A stretch of 42,331 nucleotides of DNA, taken from assembly GCA_027315365.1 (NCBI GenBank), contig DAHUYF010000209.1, positions 1-42,331 of the forward strand, in the 5' to 3' direction. Of the stretch, positions 41,952 through 42,331 are shown one piece after another. The translations under genes were made by a program, and so were the position numbers. Every line of letters begins with the position of its first letter. Positions within the stretch are counted from its first letter, which is position 1. Below the pieces are notes generated by a model that saw only the letters and a list, made by a program, of their open reading frames with translations, searched no databases and was not told the DNA's origin. The stretch comes from Rhodospirillales bacterium. GTDB taxonomy: Bacteria; Pseudomonadota; Alphaproteobacteria; ATCC43930; CGMCC-115725.

Positions 41952-42317
41952 CTAACCGGTCTTCGGCTCCGGCACGGTTTCATCCGCGGCGAACGCGTCG
42001 GCGCGCTCGGCCAGCACGTCGTAGCCGCGCGCCAGAGTGAGATAGCTGTGCCGCGCCGCGGCGCTCTGGCACGCCTCCGAGATCACGCGATACTCTTGCG
42101 CCCGCACGCGCCAGCGATGCGCCTCCTGCGCAAGCGCGTCGCGCTCCTTGCCTTGCCGAGCAAGCACGTTTTCCGCGCTGGCGAGCATCGCCTCGTTGCG
42201 CGCCTCGGCCAGGAGGCCCAGCAGCGTGCGGCGTCGCGACGGGTCGCTTTCGATCGCGAGCTGCCGCTCGTATCGCTCGATGTTCCACCGGATGACCGTC
42301 GCACGCATCTCGTTCAT
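41952..42317 (-). CDS. Uncharacterised 121-residue helical protein
   Basis: I do not recognise this family. The product is almost entirely alpha-helical and charged: IRWNIERYERQLAIESD, RRRTLLGLLAEARNEAMLA, then ENVLARQGKERDALAQEAHR and SYLTLARGYDVLAERADAF. No signal peptide or membrane segment is seen. It may form helical bundles or coiled-coils. GGGGGAGA lies five bases before ATG 42317, at the right edge of the window, so the start is well supported; ATG 42308 is a less likely alternative. It is convergent with the CinA-family gene. Confidence 0.7.
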   Translation of the reverse strand: MNEMRATVIRWNIERYERQLAIESDPSRRRTLLGLLAEARNEAMLASAENVLARQGKERDALAQEAHRWRVRAQEYRVISEACQSAAARHSYLTLARGYDVLAERADAFAADETVPEPKTG

Positions 42318-42331
42318 CGCGGTCTCCCCCT

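Overview
The window is about 42 kb of very GC-rich chromosomal DNA (roughly 70% G+C by eye) from an alphaproteobacterium. The lineage is suggested by a C4-pathway 5-aminolevulinate synthase (hemA), the alphaproteobacterial type of chemoreceptor C-terminus at the left edge, and a palindromic repeat of the 'GCCGGGCTTGTCCCGGC' type near 31.8 kb. A Rhodospirillales- or Hyphomicrobiales-like soil or water bacterium fits, but species cannot be read from this sequence. There are no rRNA or tRNA genes, no insertion sequences, no prophage and no CRISPR array. About 46 protein genes are supported, two of them cut or broken: a chemoreceptor tail at the left edge and a frameshifted gene at 7.5 kb.

Layout. 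0-2.4 kb: chemoreceptor tail, two unknown proteins divergent across an AT-rich spacer, and a DUF488 protein. 2.4-8.6 kb: GH13 alpha-glucosidase (operon with DUF488), a small secreted protein, an M20 amidohydrolase divergent from an MFS transporter, a frameshifted gene and a secreted SRPBCC protein. 8.7-12.9 kb: a minus-strand peptide-type ABC transporter (two permeases, two ATPases, no binding protein) behind a 55-residue gene. 13.2-17.9 kb: class III aminotransferase, then hemA, a PadR-like regulator and an MBL hydrolase as a tight operon, then a convergent 2OG-Fe(II) oxygenase. 18-24 kb: an SBP56/methanethiol-oxidase protein coupled by a 4-base overlap to a six-helix membrane protein, DUF2061 protein, ketopantoate-reductase-family enzyme, SLATT-like membrane protein, ApbE and an EF-hand-like protein. 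24.6-26.6 kb: an iron-uptake operon (cupredoxin, FTR1 permease, outer-membrane-like protein) with a clear promoter and a Fur-like operator. 26.7-31.8 kb: zinc alcohol dehydrogenase, dps with a 56-residue partner, and the operon pdxH-fieF-SDR-ACT. 32-42.3 kb: DnaJ-like co-chaperone, YihY/BrkB membrane protein, fabI-aroC-AhpD-like-sppA, a Met-rich Spy-like protein behind an FNR-type box, an acyl-CoA dehydrogenase, an orphan CheY-like receiver, a CinA-type amidase and an unknown helical protein.

Most of the window is ordinary metabolism (heme, aromatic amino acids, fatty acids, PLP, peptide import). The less ordinary parts are the SBP56/membrane-protein pair, the compact envelope-spanning iron operon with its operator, the 56-residue 'TFPASDP' protein behind dps, and the oxygen-linked box in front of the Met-rich protein. 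Iron, heme and oxygen handling recur (hemA, FTR1 operon, dps, fieF, FNR-type box), although these genes are separate transcription units. Many convergent neighbours are separated by only 6-26 bases, so read-through or antisense overlap is likely common here.
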